From Sphingomonas sp. (GTDB taxonomy: Bacteria > Pseudomonadota > Alphaproteobacteria > Sphingomonadales > Sphingomonadaceae): DNA of 64,000 nt. A program made the position numbers and the translations under genes. Below, in pieces: positions 34,901 through 43,625 of the stretch. The stretch spans positions 212,701-276,700 of the forward strand of contig NZ_JAFKLZ010000004.1 of NCBI RefSeq assembly GCF_017304615.1. Reading direction: 5' to 3'. The notes below the pieces were generated by a model that had not been told where the DNA came from, made no database searches, and worked only from the letters and a program-made list of their open reading frames with translations. Position 1 is the first letter of the stretch. Each line of letters begins with the position of its first letter.

Positions 34901-36580
34901 TCGCTGATCTCGAAGGGCGGCGGGGTGTTCCCCCGCACCGCCAAGACGGTGCCGCTGACGAAGGAAGTGAAGGCCGCGCTCGGCATCGCCGCCGACGAGC
35001 TCGAACCGACGGCGTTGATCTCCGCCATCCTCAAGAGCCCGGTCGATCTGATCTGGTTCGGTGGCATCGGCACCTATGTGAAGGCGGCAAGCGAGAACAA
35101 CATCCAGGTCGGCGATCCGGCCAACGACCGCCTTCGCGTCGACGCGGAGGATCTCCGCGCGACCGCGATCGGTGAGGGCGCGAACCTCGGCGTGACGCAG
35201 GCCGGGCGCATCGCCTTTGCGAGCGCGGGCGGGCGCATCAACACCGACTTCATCGACAATTCGGCCGGCGTCGATTGTTCGGACAATGAGGTCAACATCA
35301 AGATCGCGCTCAACCGCGAGATGATCGAGGGGCGCATCAAGTTCGACGCGCGCAACACCTTGCTCGCGTCGATGACCGACGACGTCGCTCACCTCGTTCT
35401 CGAGGACAATCGCCTCCAGACGCTCGGCCTGTCGATCATGGAACAGGACGGCGCGCAGGCGCTGCCGAGCTATGTCCGGCTGATCGAGATTTTCGAGGCC
35501 GCCGGCCGCCTCGACCGCGCGGTCGAGGGGCTGGGCGACAACGGTACGCTGCTGCGGCGCGAGGCCGAGGGGCACGGCCTGACCAGGCCCGAGCTCGCCG
35601 TGCTGCTCGCGACCGCCAAGCTCGCGCTGCAGGACGCGATCGAGCATACCGAGCTCGGCCAGGACCCCGAGCTCCGCGCCGACCTCCACGCCGCCTTCCC
35701 GCCCGCGATGCGAAAGAAGTTCGCGACCGCGATCGACGAACACCGGCTGCGTAGCGAGATCGTCGCGACCAAGCTCGCCAACCGCATCATCAACCGCCTC
35801 GGCGTGCTCCACCCCTTCGAGCTGGCGGAAGAGGAAGGCGCGGCGATGGGTGACATCGCGGCGATGTTCGTCGTGGTCGAACGGCTATTCGGCCTCGACA
35901 AGCTGTGGGCGGAGATCGAGACGACCCCGATGCCCGAAGCGGGCCGCCTGGCGCTGTTCGACGAGGTCGCGGTCGCCGTCCGCAGCCAGATCGCCGATCT
36001 GCTGCGCGTGACCAAGCCGGGCACGAGCCCCGGCGCAGCGTTGGCGCGACTCGGCAAGGGTGTGGGCGCGCTCGACCGTCAGACCAAGCAATTGCTGCTC
36101 GAGGAGGCGTCGACCCAAAGCGCGCGGATCACCGCCAATCTACAGGCGACGGGCGCCCCGGCGGCACTCGCCAAGAAGGTAGTGCGGCTGTTCGAACTCG
36201 ACGGGGCGGTCGGGCTCGCCGATCTCGGCGCAACGCTCGGCATCGACGAGACCGTGCTGACTCGCGCGTTCACGCATCTGGGACAGGCGCTCGGTCTCGA
36301 CTGGGCGCAAGCCAACGCGGCACGGATCGTTTCGAGCGACCCGTGGGAGCGTTTGCTGATCGCCGGCCTGGCGCGCGATTTCCAGCAGTTGCGGCTCGAG
36401 TTCTTGGCGCGCAGTGCGGGCAAGGACCCCGAGGGCGCAGTCGACGCGTGGCTGGCGGCGAACGCCGGGCGCGTGGCGCAGTTCAAGGGCGTGGTCGATC
36501 GCGCCCGTACGGCAGCCGCCCCCAACGCCGCGATGCTCGCGCAGATCGCGGGACAGGCGCGGGTGCTGTTGGGGAGGTAA
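31973..36580 (+). CDS. gdhZ: NAD-specific glutamate dehydrogenase, 180-kDa type
   Basis: 1535 residues, the size of the large bacterial NAD-GDH (GdhZ of Caulobacter). The N-terminal ACT-like regulatory region includes VNDDMPFLVDSIAATIASH. The catalytic domain is in the middle, with GPVARGGLRWSDRRDDFRTE, PTGAKGGFYPKQLP and GCGDMSGDVFGNGML (NAD-binding region), and FGGIGTYVKA. The enzyme oxidises glutamate to 2-oxoglutarate and ammonia, chiefly for catabolism. No in-frame break was seen. A 982-codon antisense frame inside it is a codon-bias shadow. Confidence 0.96.
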   Translation: MPKTTLKSLSDALADRLVKGALPGELQGFGKAERAEAAAFVATAAYNRPPGEPTMVIEPIAANDPNRRMRVAIVNDDMPFLVDSIAATIASHDIAVDRIIHPVIPVSRDPHGGLMGVGEGSPESMIYIEMERADARERRSLLTTLETNLKDVRAAVTDWVALQDAMAKDARTLTGEGAALLDWFLDRHFTLLGHAKYGRDAGAKSPLGICRNKHDVPILAEASRALAVKWFEAGNEGPLLLKSNLISGVHRHIPLDLVVVPIRDGGKIAGLSIHAGLWTSSALNSPPDDIPLLRMRLSDLQKKFGFDPKGHAGKALEHALTTLPHDLLIAFTPQALEDVALTAMSLADRPRPKLVLAKSILGRHLFAFVWLPRDELTTARRIAIGEMLSGAASGPLLNWAVAMDDVIALIRYTIDLRDGGEMPDEAALDVRLARMMRGWAPGVEAALSDADPARSTRLALRWANCFPQSYRTVNTPDEAARDILSLATLENPDERAVRLYRDDNGQARLNLYRLGGAIALSDAVPVLENFGFRVIEEVPTALTDDNQGFIHEFLIEATGGSASVFDGDTTVLETAIAQVLEGTAENDAFNRLIVDLNMAPKSAVLFRAWFRYLRQGGLTYGLTTVVDALRRAPDVALALIDRFLAAHAPDGAREEGVALADKAIAKGLDQVSAIDDDRILRSIKGVVAATLRTNAFTPAADEALAFKLDSHKVPGLPAPLPWREIWVYSPRVEGIHLRAGPVARGGLRWSDRRDDFRTEILGLMKAQRVKNAVIVPTGAKGGFYPKQLPNPATDRDAWLAEGTESYRIFIRTLLSVTDNIVEGKVVHPAGVAIHDGEDPYFVVAADKGTATFSDVANEIAVSRGFWLGDAFASGGSQGYDHKAMGITAKGAWVSVQRHFAERGIDVQTDTIRVVGCGDMSGDVFGNGMLLSQTLKIVAAFDHRHIFLDPDPDPAASWAERARMFALPRSSWADYNPSLISKGGGVFPRTAKTVPLTKEVKAALGIAADELEPTALISAILKSPVDLIWFGGIGTYVKAASENNIQVGDPANDRLRVDAEDLRATAIGEGANLGVTQAGRIAFASAGGRINTDFIDNSAGVDCSDNEVNIKIALNREMIEGRIKFDARNTLLASMTDDVAHLVLEDNRLQTLGLSIMEQDGAQALPSYVRLIEIFEAAGRLDRAVEGLGDNGTLLRREAEGHGLTRPELAVLLATAKLALQDAIEHTELGQDPELRADLHAAFPPAMRKKFATAIDEHRLRSEIVATKLANRIINRLGVLHPFELAEEEGAAMGDIAAMFVVVERLFGLDKLWAEIETTPMPEAGRLALFDEVAVAVRSQIADLLRVTKPGTSPGAALARLGKGVGALDRQTKQLLLEEASTQSARITANLQATGAPAALAKKVVRLFELDGAVGLADLGATLGIDETVLTRAFTHLGQALGLDWAQANAARIVSSDPWERLLIAGLARDFQQLRLEFLARSAGKDPEGAVDAWLAANAGRVAQFKGVVDRARTAAAPNAAMLAQIAGQARVLLGR

Positions 36581-36635
36581 AAAGGGGCAGGCTCGCGACA
36601 GATTGCAATAATTTAGCGCGGCCGCCCCAATTGCT

Positions 36636-36652
36636 TTTGCGAATCGTTCGCG
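36636..36652. promoter_or_regulatory. Fur-box-like site upstream of the PepSY operon
   Basis: TTTGCGAATCGTTCGCG is an interrupted palindrome (TTGCGAA-tcg-TTCGCG) 46 bases upstream of the PepSY ATG. It matches the motif upstream of the TonB receptor gene (ATTGAGAGTCGTTCGCA) at 13 of 17 positions. Its presence before two iron-type operons is the reason for calling it a Fur-like site; the regulator itself is not in the window. Confidence 0.6.
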
Positions 36653-36697
36653 TTATCGAACGGCCTCGTTCCCAATCTCCGGATTCGCGCTGACTCG

Positions 36698-37336
36698 ATG
36701 ACCTCCGCTCCCGCCCGTGCGCGGCCCGGCCGCAAGGCGTTCTGGCTGAAGCAGCTCCACACCTGGCACTGGATCAGCTCGGCGGTCAGCCTGATCGGGC
36801 TGCTGCTGTTCGCGATCACCGGCTTCACGCTCAACCATGCCGGCGACATCGAAGGCAGCCCGAAGACGGTGCAGAAGGCGGCGACATTGCCCGTGCCTCT
36901 GCTCAAGTCGGTCGCGGCTGACGACCAACCCGACAGCAAGAAGCCCCTGCCCGCGCCGGTGGCGGACTGGGTGCGCGCCAATTTTCCGACCCGCGCCGAG
37001 GGCGAGGCGGAATGGTCGGCGGACGAAGTGTATCTCGCCCTGCCCCGCCCAGGCGGCGACGGCTGGATCGCGATCGACCGGCACAATGGCGCGGTGACGA
37101 GCGAGACGACCGATCGCGGCTGGCTCGCCTATCTCAACGACTTGCACAAGGGCCGCCATACCGGCGCGGTGTGGTCCGCTTTCATCGACGTTTTCGCCTT
37201 TGCCTGTCTTGTCTTCGCGCTGACCGGGCTGGTCCTGCTGTGGCTACATTCGCGGCGCCGCAGGCTGACCTGGCCGCTCGTCGCACTCGGTATGGCTATA
37301 CCCTTCGCGCTCGCCGCGATCTTCATTCACGTCTGA
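36698..37336 (+). CDS. PepSY-associated membrane protein
   Basis: 212 residues. An N-terminal helix with histidines (KQLHTWHWISSAVSLIGLLLFAITGFTLNHAG), a periplasmic PepSY-like domain (YLALPRPGGDGWIAIDRHNGAVTSETTD) and two C-terminal helices (FIDVFAFACLVFALTGLVLLWLHS and VALGMAIPFALAAIFIHV) are visible. The His pairs suggest haem binding and transmembrane electron transfer. It leads the operon with DUF2271, DUF4198 and apbE, a set found in iron-related loci. Confidence 0.9.
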   Translation: MTSAPARARPGRKAFWLKQLHTWHWISSAVSLIGLLLFAITGFTLNHAGDIEGSPKTVQKAATLPVPLLKSVAADDQPDSKKPLPAPVADWVRANFPTRAEGEAEWSADEVYLALPRPGGDGWIAIDRHNGAVTSETTDRGWLAYLNDLHKGRHTGAVWSAFIDVFAFACLVFALTGLVLLWLHSRRRRLTWPLVALGMAIPFALAAIFIHV

Positions 37337-37347
37337 GGAGTATCCCG

Positions 37348-37860
37348 ATGTATCGCTATCGCCTGATCATGACCGGCCTCCCGGCTACCGCGCTGATCGC
37401 CGTGCCCGCCGCCGCGCAGACGATGGACGTCCAGGTCACGATTCCGCGCATGTCGACCGCCGAATATCATGCGCCCTATGTCGCCATGTGGATGGACGGC
37501 GCGGGTCAGCCGGCACGGACGCTGTCGATCTGGTACGACTACGACAACAAGGAAGCGGGCGGGAAGAAGTGGCTCGCTGAAGTTCGGGGCTGGTGGCGCG
37601 CGTCGGGCCGATCGCTGAGCCTGCCCGCCAACGGCGTGTCGGGGGCGACCCGCCCACCGGGGGTGCAGAAGATATCGTTCCCCGCCGCCAAGTTCGCGGG
37701 GCTGAAACCCGGCGCTTACAACTTGGTTATCGAGACCGCGCGCGAGGATGGCGGCCGCGAAGCGGTGCGCGTGCCCTTCTCGTGGCCAGCCAAGCCGGGC
37801 CAGCGCTTCACCGCCGCCGGCAAGTCTGAGCTCGGCGCCATCTCCGTCACCTTCCGCTGA
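37348..37860 (+). CDS. DUF2271 protein with SGAT flavinylation-like motif
   Basis: 170 residues; GAGGAG lies seven bases before the ATG at 37348. A signal peptide (MYRYRLIMTGLPATALIAVPAAAQ) directs export. The domain core includes YHAPYVAMWMDGAGQPARTLSIWYD. Residues 98-101 are SGAT, followed by RPPG; SGAT is the core at which ApbE attaches FMN to Thr (here Thr101). The apbE gene is two genes downstream. This is the probable flavin-bearing electron carrier between the PepSY membrane protein and the outside. Confidence 0.9.
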   Translation: MYRYRLIMTGLPATALIAVPAAAQTMDVQVTIPRMSTAEYHAPYVAMWMDGAGQPARTLSIWYDYDNKEAGGKKWLAEVRGWWRASGRSLSLPANGVSGATRPPGVQKISFPAAKFAGLKPGAYNLVIETAREDGGREAVRVPFSWPAKPGQRFTAAGKSELGAISVTFR

Positions 37861-37872
37861 GGAGCCAGAGCC

Positions 37873-38682
37873 ATGAAGCGATTCCTGACTGCCACCGCTG
37901 CCATTGCCCTTGTCGCGATTCCCGCCAGCCTGTCCGCGCACAAGATGTGGTTGCTGCCATCGACCACCGTCGTATCGGGCGATGACGGCTGGGTGACGTT
38001 CGACGCCGCCGCGTCGACCGATCCCTTCTATCCCGATCACCAGCCGCTCCGCATCGAACCTGTGGTCACCGCGCCGGACGGCTCGTCCGCCAAGGTCGAG
38101 AATTTTACCGTCGGCAAGTTCCGCGCGACCTTCGACCTCCATCTGACTCAGCAGGGCACGTGGAAGCTCGCCATTACCAACGGCGGCGTGATGGGCAGTT
38201 GGAAGGTCGACGGCGTCGAGGCGCGGTTGCCGCGCGGGACTACGCCGGACAAAGTCGCGAGCCTGATCCCGGCCAACGCCACCGACGTGAAGCTCGCCGA
38301 AGTCGCCAACCGCAACGAAGTGTTCGTGACACTCGGCGCGCCGACTGACGCGGTGCTCAAGCCGACCGGGCAGGGACTGGAGTTCACGCCGGTAACGCAT
38401 CCCGACGATCTGGTGCTGGGCGAGCCTGCGACGCTCGGCTTCACGCTCGACGGCAAGCCCGCGGCGGGTCTGGCGGTGACGATCGTCCCCGACGGCGCGC
38501 GCTATCGTGATGCGGTCGGCGAGATGACGTTGACGACCGACGCCAAGGGCCAGATCAAGGTAAAGTGGCCGCGTCCCGGCAAATACTGGCTCAACGTCAC
38601 CGCGACCGGCAAGAGCACGGCCGTGCCCAATGCCGACAAGCGCATGGGATACGTCACCACGCTCGAAGTGCTGGGCCGCTGA
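37873..38682 (+). CDS. DUF4198 family secreted protein
   Basis: 269 residues with a clear signal peptide (MKRFLTATAAIALVAIPASLSAH). The mature N-terminus HKMWLLPSTTVVSGDDGWVTFDAAASTD is the DUF4198 start with a His at position one after cleavage, a possible metal ligand; the C-terminal half is a beta-sandwich (LDGKPAAGLAVTIVPDGARYR and GQIKVKWPRPGKYWL). Members occur in metal-uptake loci. GGAG precedes the ATG. It is 12 bases after the DUF2271 gene. Confidence 0.9.
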   Translation: MKRFLTATAAIALVAIPASLSAHKMWLLPSTTVVSGDDGWVTFDAAASTDPFYPDHQPLRIEPVVTAPDGSSAKVENFTVGKFRATFDLHLTQQGTWKLAITNGGVMGSWKVDGVEARLPRGTTPDKVASLIPANATDVKLAEVANRNEVFVTLGAPTDAVLKPTGQGLEFTPVTHPDDLVLGEPATLGFTLDGKPAAGLAVTIVPDGARYRDAVGEMTLTTDAKGQIKVKWPRPGKYWLNVTATGKSTAVPNADKRMGYVTTLEVLGR

Positions 38683-38753
38683 GCGAGCCGCGCGTCGCCA
38701 TTCCCGAGATCACGCCGGGCGCGTTCTACCGGCGCGACGCTGGCGCGCGCGTC

Positions 38754-39653
38754 ATGCGGCTGTCGGGCGTGGCGTTGGGGACAAGCTGGTCCGCACTGAT
38801 CGCCGCTCCCCCTGTGGGGTGCGAAGCGGCGATCGAGGCGACGCTTGCCGCGCAGGCGATAGCGTTGTCGCAATGGGAACCGCGGTCGGCTTTGTCGCGG
38901 TTCAACCGTGCGCCGATCGGCGAATGGCAAGCGATCGATGCCGATCTCGCGGCGGTGATCGATGCCGGGCTGGCGATCGGACGCGCGAGCGACGGATCGC
39001 TCGACATCGCGATGGGAGAGCTCACGGACCTTTGGGGATTCGGTCCCACAGGACCACGCGATACCGTTCCCGACGATACGGCGATCGCGGCAGCGCTGGC
39101 GAAGTCGGGCAGCGGGGCGATCCAGCGAGACGGCAATCGTGCGCGCCGCACAGCCGACGTCGCGCTTGATTTCTCGGGGATTGGCAAAGGCTACGTTGTC
39201 GACCGCGTCGCCGATGCACTTGAGGCACTTGGAACGGAAGATTTTCTCATCGAAATCGGCGGCGAATTCGTCGGGCGGGGCATCCGGCCCGACGCGCAGC
39301 CCTGGTGGGTCGAACTGGAAGACCCGCCCGGCATCGACTTGGCGCCGTTCCGCATCGCGGCACATGGCGTCGCGATCGCGACATCGGGCGACTATCGCCG
39401 TTTCTTCCGCGACGGCGAGAGGCGGCTGGGCCACACGATCGATCCGCGCACCGGCCGTCCCGTAGAAAACGGGATAGTGTCGGTCAGCGTGATCGCGGGC
39501 GATTGCATGGCCGCCGATGGCTGGGCGACGGCGCTCACGGTCTTAGGATTGCAGCGCGGCATGGACATATCCGCACGCGAGGGGATTGCGTCACGGATCG
39601 TGACGGCGGACGGCGCGGAGGCGCTGTCGCCGGCATTGGAGGTAATGCTTTAG
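38754..39653 (+). CDS. apbE: ApbE-family FAD:protein FMN transferase
   Basis: 299 residues from the ATG at 38754. The frame extends upstream but with no ATG or GTG that is better placed. ApbE hallmarks are [37 protein letters not shown] and [16 protein letters not shown]. The enzyme transfers FMN from FAD to Thr or Ser of exported redox proteins. No signal peptide or lipobox is evident with this start, so its compartment is unclear. Its stop overlaps that of the convergent dioxygenase gene. Confidence 0.92.
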   Translation: MRLSGVALGTSWSALIAAPPVGCEAAIEATLAAQAIALSQWEPRSALSRFNRAPIGEWQAIDADLAAVIDAGLAIGRASDGSLDIAMGELTDLWGFGPTGPRDTVPDDTAIAAALAKSGSGAIQRDGNRARRTADVALDFSGIGKGYVVDRVADALEALGTEDFLIEIGGEFVGRGIRPDAQPWWVELEDPPGIDLAPFRIAAHGVAIATSGDYRRFFRDGERRLGHTIDPRTGRPVENGIVSVSVIAGDCMAADGWATALTVLGLQRGMDISAREGIASRIVTADGAEALSPALEVML

Positions 39654-40333
39654 GCCTCGGCCCAGCGCCGCAACAGATTGTGATACGTGCCGGTCAGCCG
39701 CACCGCCGCCGGATCGTCCTGCCCCAGCCGCCCTGCCACGTCCTGCACCGCCTGGTCGAGTTCGAACAGGATTCGCCGCGCGCCATCGTCGCGGACCATC
39801 GACTGGGTCCAGAAGAAGGAAGCGACGCGGGCGCCGCGCGTTACCGGCTCGACGCGATGCACGCTGGAGGCGGGATAGAGCACCATGTGCCCGGCCGGGA
39901 GCTTCACGCGCTGTTCGCCGAACGAATCCTCGATCACCAGTTCGCCGCCGTCATAGCTTTCCGGGTCGGCAAGAAAGAGCGTTGCGGACAAATCGCTGCG
40001 GATGCGGAAATCGGACCCACGCCGGATGCGGATCGCGCTGTCGACATGCGCGCCGAACGTGTCGCCACCGGCATAACGGTTGAACAGCGGCGGGTAGACC
40101 TTGAGCGGCAACGCGGCGGCAACGAACAATGGGTTGGCCGACAGCGCATCGAGCACCATCGTCCCCGCCTCGCGCGCGGCGGCGGAATCCTCGGGGAGTT
40201 GTTCGTTCTTCTTGGCGAGCGCCGATTGGTGCCCCGACGTCGCGTTGCCGTCGATCCAGTCGGCGGCGTCGATCAGCGCGCGGGCCTTCGCGACGCCGGC
40301 CGCGTCAAGCAGGTCGGGAATCGCGATCAGCAT
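39650..40333 (-). CDS. PiuC-like Fe(II)/2-oxoglutarate-dependent dioxygenase (PKHD type)
   Basis: 227 residues from the ATG at 40333, which lies inside the SEL1 gene's last codons (ATGCTGA overlap). The iron ligands are in [10 protein letters not shown] (HxD) and [22 protein letters not shown] (distal His and 2-oxoglutarate-binding Arg). PiuC genes accompany catechol-siderophore receptors (PiuA/Fiu), and the TonB receptor here is two genes upstream. The substrate is unknown. Confidence 0.93.
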   Translation of the reverse strand: MLIAIPDLLDAAGVAKARALIDAADWIDGNATSGHQSALAKKNEQLPEDSAAAREAGTMVLDALSANPLFVAAALPLKVYPPLFNRYAGGDTFGAHVDSAIRIRRGSDFRIRSDLSATLFLADPESYDGGELVIEDSFGEQRVKLPAGHMVLYPASSVHRVEPVTRGARVASFFWTQSMVRDDGARRILFELDQAVQDVAGRLGQDDPAAVRLTGTYHNLLRRWAEA

Positions 40334-41067
40334 TGCGCCGCCCCGCGTTCGATCGCCGCCCGACCGCGTGCCCGGAAAGCGGGCAGCGGCGAGGTGTCCA
40401 GAAACGATGCGGCCTTTTCGACGAACGCCAGAGTCGCGGTCGCGCCGGCGCGCTCGATCCACGACAACGCTTCCTCGGTGCGCCCCTTGTCGCCCAGCAT
40501 CCGCGCATGGTTGAAGCAGCCGCGGAAATCGCCGCCCTCGGCCGCCCGCGCGTAGTATTTTGCCGCCTTTGTCATGTCGCGCGACACCACCCATCCATCC
40601 TCGTGGAAACTGCCGACGAAGTTCGCCGCCTTGGCCCCGATGAGCCCCGTGCCCATCCGCGCGGCTTTCCGGAACCAAGCGAGCGCCGCCTCCTTATCCT
40701 CGGTGATCCCCTGCCCCAGTGCGAGCAGAGTGGCATAGTTGTACATCGCCCAATCGAGTCCCTGCTCCGCCGCGATCCGATAACATTCCGCCGCGCGCGC
40801 CTTGTCGACCGCGACACCCCAGCCAAGATCATAACAGCGCCCGACCATGTTGAGCGCCATCAGATGCCCCTGCGCCGCCGCCCGGTTGAACCACGCGAAG
40901 CCCGCCTTAGCGTCGGGCGTTACGCCGTTCCCGTCGAGCAGCAACTGGCCATACAGCGCCTGCGCCTCGGCCTCGCCGTCCTCGGCGAGCGCACGAAGGA
41001 ACGCCGCGCGCTCCCGGGGATCGTTCGGGATGCACGCGGCGGGGTCGGCCAGGAGGGGCTCAGCCAT
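40327..41067 (-). CDS. SEL1-repeat protein
   Basis: 246 residues made of SEL1/TPR-like repeats ([75 protein letters not shown] and so on, about five). No signal peptide. It lies between the receptor and the dioxygenase in the same operon, a known arrangement for PiuC loci. A protein-binding scaffold is likely. Confidence 0.92.
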   Translation of the reverse strand: MAEPLLADPAACIPNDPRERAAFLRALAEDGEAEAQALYGQLLLDGNGVTPDAKAGFAWFNRAAAQGHLMALNMVGRCYDLGWGVAVDKARAAECYRIAAEQGLDWAMYNYATLLALGQGITEDKEAALAWFRKAARMGTGLIGAKAANFVGSFHEDGWVVSRDMTKAAKYYARAAEGGDFRGCFNHARMLGDKGRTEEALSWIERAGATATLAFVEKAASFLDTSPLPAFRARGRAAIERGAAQC

Positions 41068-41072
41068 GGTCG

Positions 41073-43571
41073 TCAGAACTTGAACTCCAGCGTTCCGAAC
41101 ACCGTCCGCCCCGGCGCGATCGACGCATAATGGCTGGCATAGACGTTCGAGAAATAGGCCTTGTCGGTCAGGTTTTGCGCGTTGACGCTAACCGCGACAT
41201 TGTCGGTCAGGCGATAGCTCGCGCGTGCGTCGAAGCGCCAATAAGCCGGAACCATGCGATAGAGCGTCTTGGTCGCGGCGTTGACCGTCACCACGCCCGC
41301 GGCCGTCTGCGTGGCGGTCCGGTTGTCGGCATAACCGCCGAACTGGCGATCTGTGTAGAACGCGCCGCCGCCGATGGTGAAACGCCGGGTCACGTCGAGC
41401 GACGTCCAGAGGGTGAACGAATTGCGCGCGACCTGCGGCATCGGTTTGCCGGTGTTGACCGACGGGACCAGCACGGTCTTCGCCGCCGCCGCGCCATTGG
41501 CCGCCGCGGTCAGCGCGCTGAATCCGCCGTCGATGATCTTGGCGTCGAGGAAGGTATAGCCGCCAAACACCGTCCAGCCGGGCAGGATCGTGCCGTTTGC
41601 GGTAAACTCGACGCCGCGGATGCGCGACTTGCCGAGGAAGGCGACATTGTTGCTGCCGTCTGTGACACGGGCATTGTCGATCTTGGTCTCGAACGCAGCG
41701 ATGCCGAGCGCGAGCTTGTCGTGCAACAGGCTGGCCTTGGCGCCGACCTCATAGGTCTTCGTCTTCTGCACCTTCAGCGCGTCGAGCAGCGCTAGGTTCG
41801 CCGCGGTGGTCGTCGTGGGCAGCGCATTGTCCTCACGACCTTCGCCGAGCAGCGTGTTGGGTGGCGTCGCCGCCGTTGCGTAGCTGGCGTAGATGCTGGT
41901 GTCCCTGGTCGGTTTGAACACCAGACCGGCCTGCCAGTTGAACAGCTCGTCGGTACGCGAAAGCTTGACCGTGGTCGTCGCCGCATAAGCCTGGCCAGGC
42001 GTGACGGTCGATTTGAAGCGGTCGTAGCGCGCGCCGACGTTCAGGATCAGCTGCGGCAGGAGCGTGATCGAATCGAAGCCGTAGACGCTGATCGTATTGG
42101 CGTCGTTCTGCGTTTCCTCTATCGGCAGCGTCTTCACGATCGGCGACAGCGTGGTCGATGTGTCGCTGGCGTAGTTCACCCACGGATCGTTGGGGTTCGG
42201 GTTGAACAGGCTGGTGCAATAGTAGCGCGACACCGTCGCCGTGTTGCAGCGCGGGCTGATCGTCGAGCCGTTCGACAGGATTTCGGTGCCCGACGCGTTG
42301 AAATAGCCACGTGTGACGAACGTGCCTCGGCGCGCCTTTTCCCACGAAAACTCGGCGCCGACCGCGAAACTGTGCTCGATGCCGCCGGTCTTGACCGTGC
42401 CGTAAAGGTCGATCTGGTCGGTCAGGCCCTGCGAATAGCCATAGCGGGTGTTCGACCGGCGCCAGACCTGGCCGGTATTGTAGACGTTGCCGGTGCTGTC
42501 ATCCGGCAGCAGGAAGATATAGGCCTGATCGCTGTGAGTGAACCGCGCCGTGTTGCGGATCGTGACGTTCGACGTCAGGTCGTGTTCGAACCGCAGTGTC
42601 GCCTGGTGGATCTTCGCGTCGCGGAAATCGCGGCTCTTGAGTCCGTAATAGGTGCTGCGATCGACATAACCGGTTGTGCCGTTCGCGAGCGTCACGTTGC
42701 CTATCGCGGGCGTGGTGTAGATGTCGCCCGTCCCGGGCGCGTTGGCGATCGTGTAGAGATAGGGCAGCCCGCTGTCGGGAAGCTCATGGCTTTCGAGATA
42801 ATAATAGCTCGCGGTCAGCCGGGTGGACGTGCCCAGCCCGATCGTCACCGATGGCGCGACGCCCCAGCGGCGGCTGTAGATCGCGTCACGGCCGGCAATG
42901 TCCTGATCATGCCACAGCCCCTCGATACGGAACGCGACGGTGGGCAGGATCTGGACGTTCAGGTCGCCGCTGATCCGCTTGTAATCGGCGTTGCCGAAAC
43001 TGCCGGCGACGCTGCCGAACGTGCCCGCCTTGGGCAGTTTCGAGATGATGTTGATCGTGCCGCCGGCCGAGCCGCGCCCGCCGAGAGTCGAGTCCGAACC
43101 GCGCACGATCTGGATCGAATCGACCGCGAAGGTCTCGCGCGTCTGCGACGACAGATCACGCACGCCATCGACATAGATCGAGCCCTGCCCGTCGAAGCCG
43201 CGGATGAAGGGGCGGTCGCCGATCGGGTTGCCGCCCTCCGCCGCGCCGAAGGTGATGCCTGGCACGGTGCGCAGCGCATCCTGCAGCGAGTTGGAGCCGG
43301 TTTCCTCGATCACCTTGTTGGGAATGAGCACCACCGACTTGGGCGTGTTGACGATCGGCGCGACATCCTTGGGGGTCGGCTGGTCCTTGAGCATTTGATC
43401 GGTGACGACGATGTCGTCGCGGCGGCGGTCCTGATCGTTGTCGCCCTCCTTCGCGCGCACGGGATCGGGGCCGTCGGTCGCCAGCGCCGGATGCGTCGCG
43501 AAGGCACCGACGCAGGACAATGCCAGGAAAGCAGGCTTTGCAACGCGGTGGGCGGCGGTGGTGCGAGTCAT
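41073..43571 (-). CDS. TonB-dependent siderophore receptor
   Basis: 832 residues, the size of Fiu/PiuA-type receptors. A signal peptide (KPAFLALSCVGAFATHPALA) is followed by a plug domain with VVTDQMLKDQ, NTPKSVVLIPNKVIEETG, LQDALRTVPGITFGAAEGG, RGFDGQGSIYVDGVRD and GSDSTLGGRGSAGGTINI. The barrel ends with the usual aromatic residue (GTLEFKF). Function: uptake of ferric siderophores across the outer membrane. Two Fur-box-like copies lie just upstream; the SEL1 and PiuC genes follow in the operon. Confidence 0.94.
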   Translation of the reverse strand: MTRTTAAHRVAKPAFLALSCVGAFATHPALATDGPDPVRAKEGDNDQDRRRDDIVVTDQMLKDQPTPKDVAPIVNTPKSVVLIPNKVIEETGSNSLQDALRTVPGITFGAAEGGNPIGDRPFIRGFDGQGSIYVDGVRDLSSQTRETFAVDSIQIVRGSDSTLGGRGSAGGTINIISKLPKAGTFGSVAGSFGNADYKRISGDLNVQILPTVAFRIEGLWHDQDIAGRDAIYSRRWGVAPSVTIGLGTSTRLTASYYYLESHELPDSGLPYLYTIANAPGTGDIYTTPAIGNVTLANGTTGYVDRSTYYGLKSRDFRDAKIHQATLRFEHDLTSNVTIRNTARFTHSDQAYIFLLPDDSTGNVYNTGQVWRRSNTRYGYSQGLTDQIDLYGTVKTGGIEHSFAVGAEFSWEKARRGTFVTRGYFNASGTEILSNGSTISPRCNTATVSRYYCTSLFNPNPNDPWVNYASDTSTTLSPIVKTLPIEETQNDANTISVYGFDSITLLPQLILNVGARYDRFKSTVTPGQAYAATTTVKLSRTDELFNWQAGLVFKPTRDTSIYASYATAATPPNTLLGEGREDNALPTTTTAANLALLDALKVQKTKTYEVGAKASLLHDKLALGIAAFETKIDNARVTDGSNNVAFLGKSRIRGVEFTANGTILPGWTVFGGYTFLDAKIIDGGFSALTAAANGAAAAKTVLVPSVNTGKPMPQVARNSFTLWTSLDVTRRFTIGGGAFYTDRQFGGYADNRTATQTAAGVVTVNAATKTLYRMVPAYWRFDARASYRLTDNVAVSVNAQNLTDKAYFSNVYASHYASIAPGRTVFGTLEFKF

Positions 43572-43599
43572 TCTTGTCTCCCTTGTCGGGAGATCCGCT

Positions 43600-43616
43600 A
43601 TTGAGAGTCGTTCGCA
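43600..43616. promoter_or_regulatory. Fur-box-like site, TonB receptor proximal
   Basis: ATTGAGAGTCGTTCGCA lies 28 bases upstream of the receptor ATG (43571). It resembles the second copy at 43628-43644 and the site before the PepSY operon, all sharing ATTG-GAGT-TT-CA. The position overlaps the expected promoter, which fits repression. Confidence 0.6.
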
Positions 43617-43625
43617 GAGTCAACG

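Noticed and set aside
32864-35812. 982-codon open frame antisense to the glutamate dehydrogenase gene
   Set aside because: It is the GC-bias mirror of a real, well conserved gene; the translation is rich in Arg, Gln, His and Asp with no family signature.
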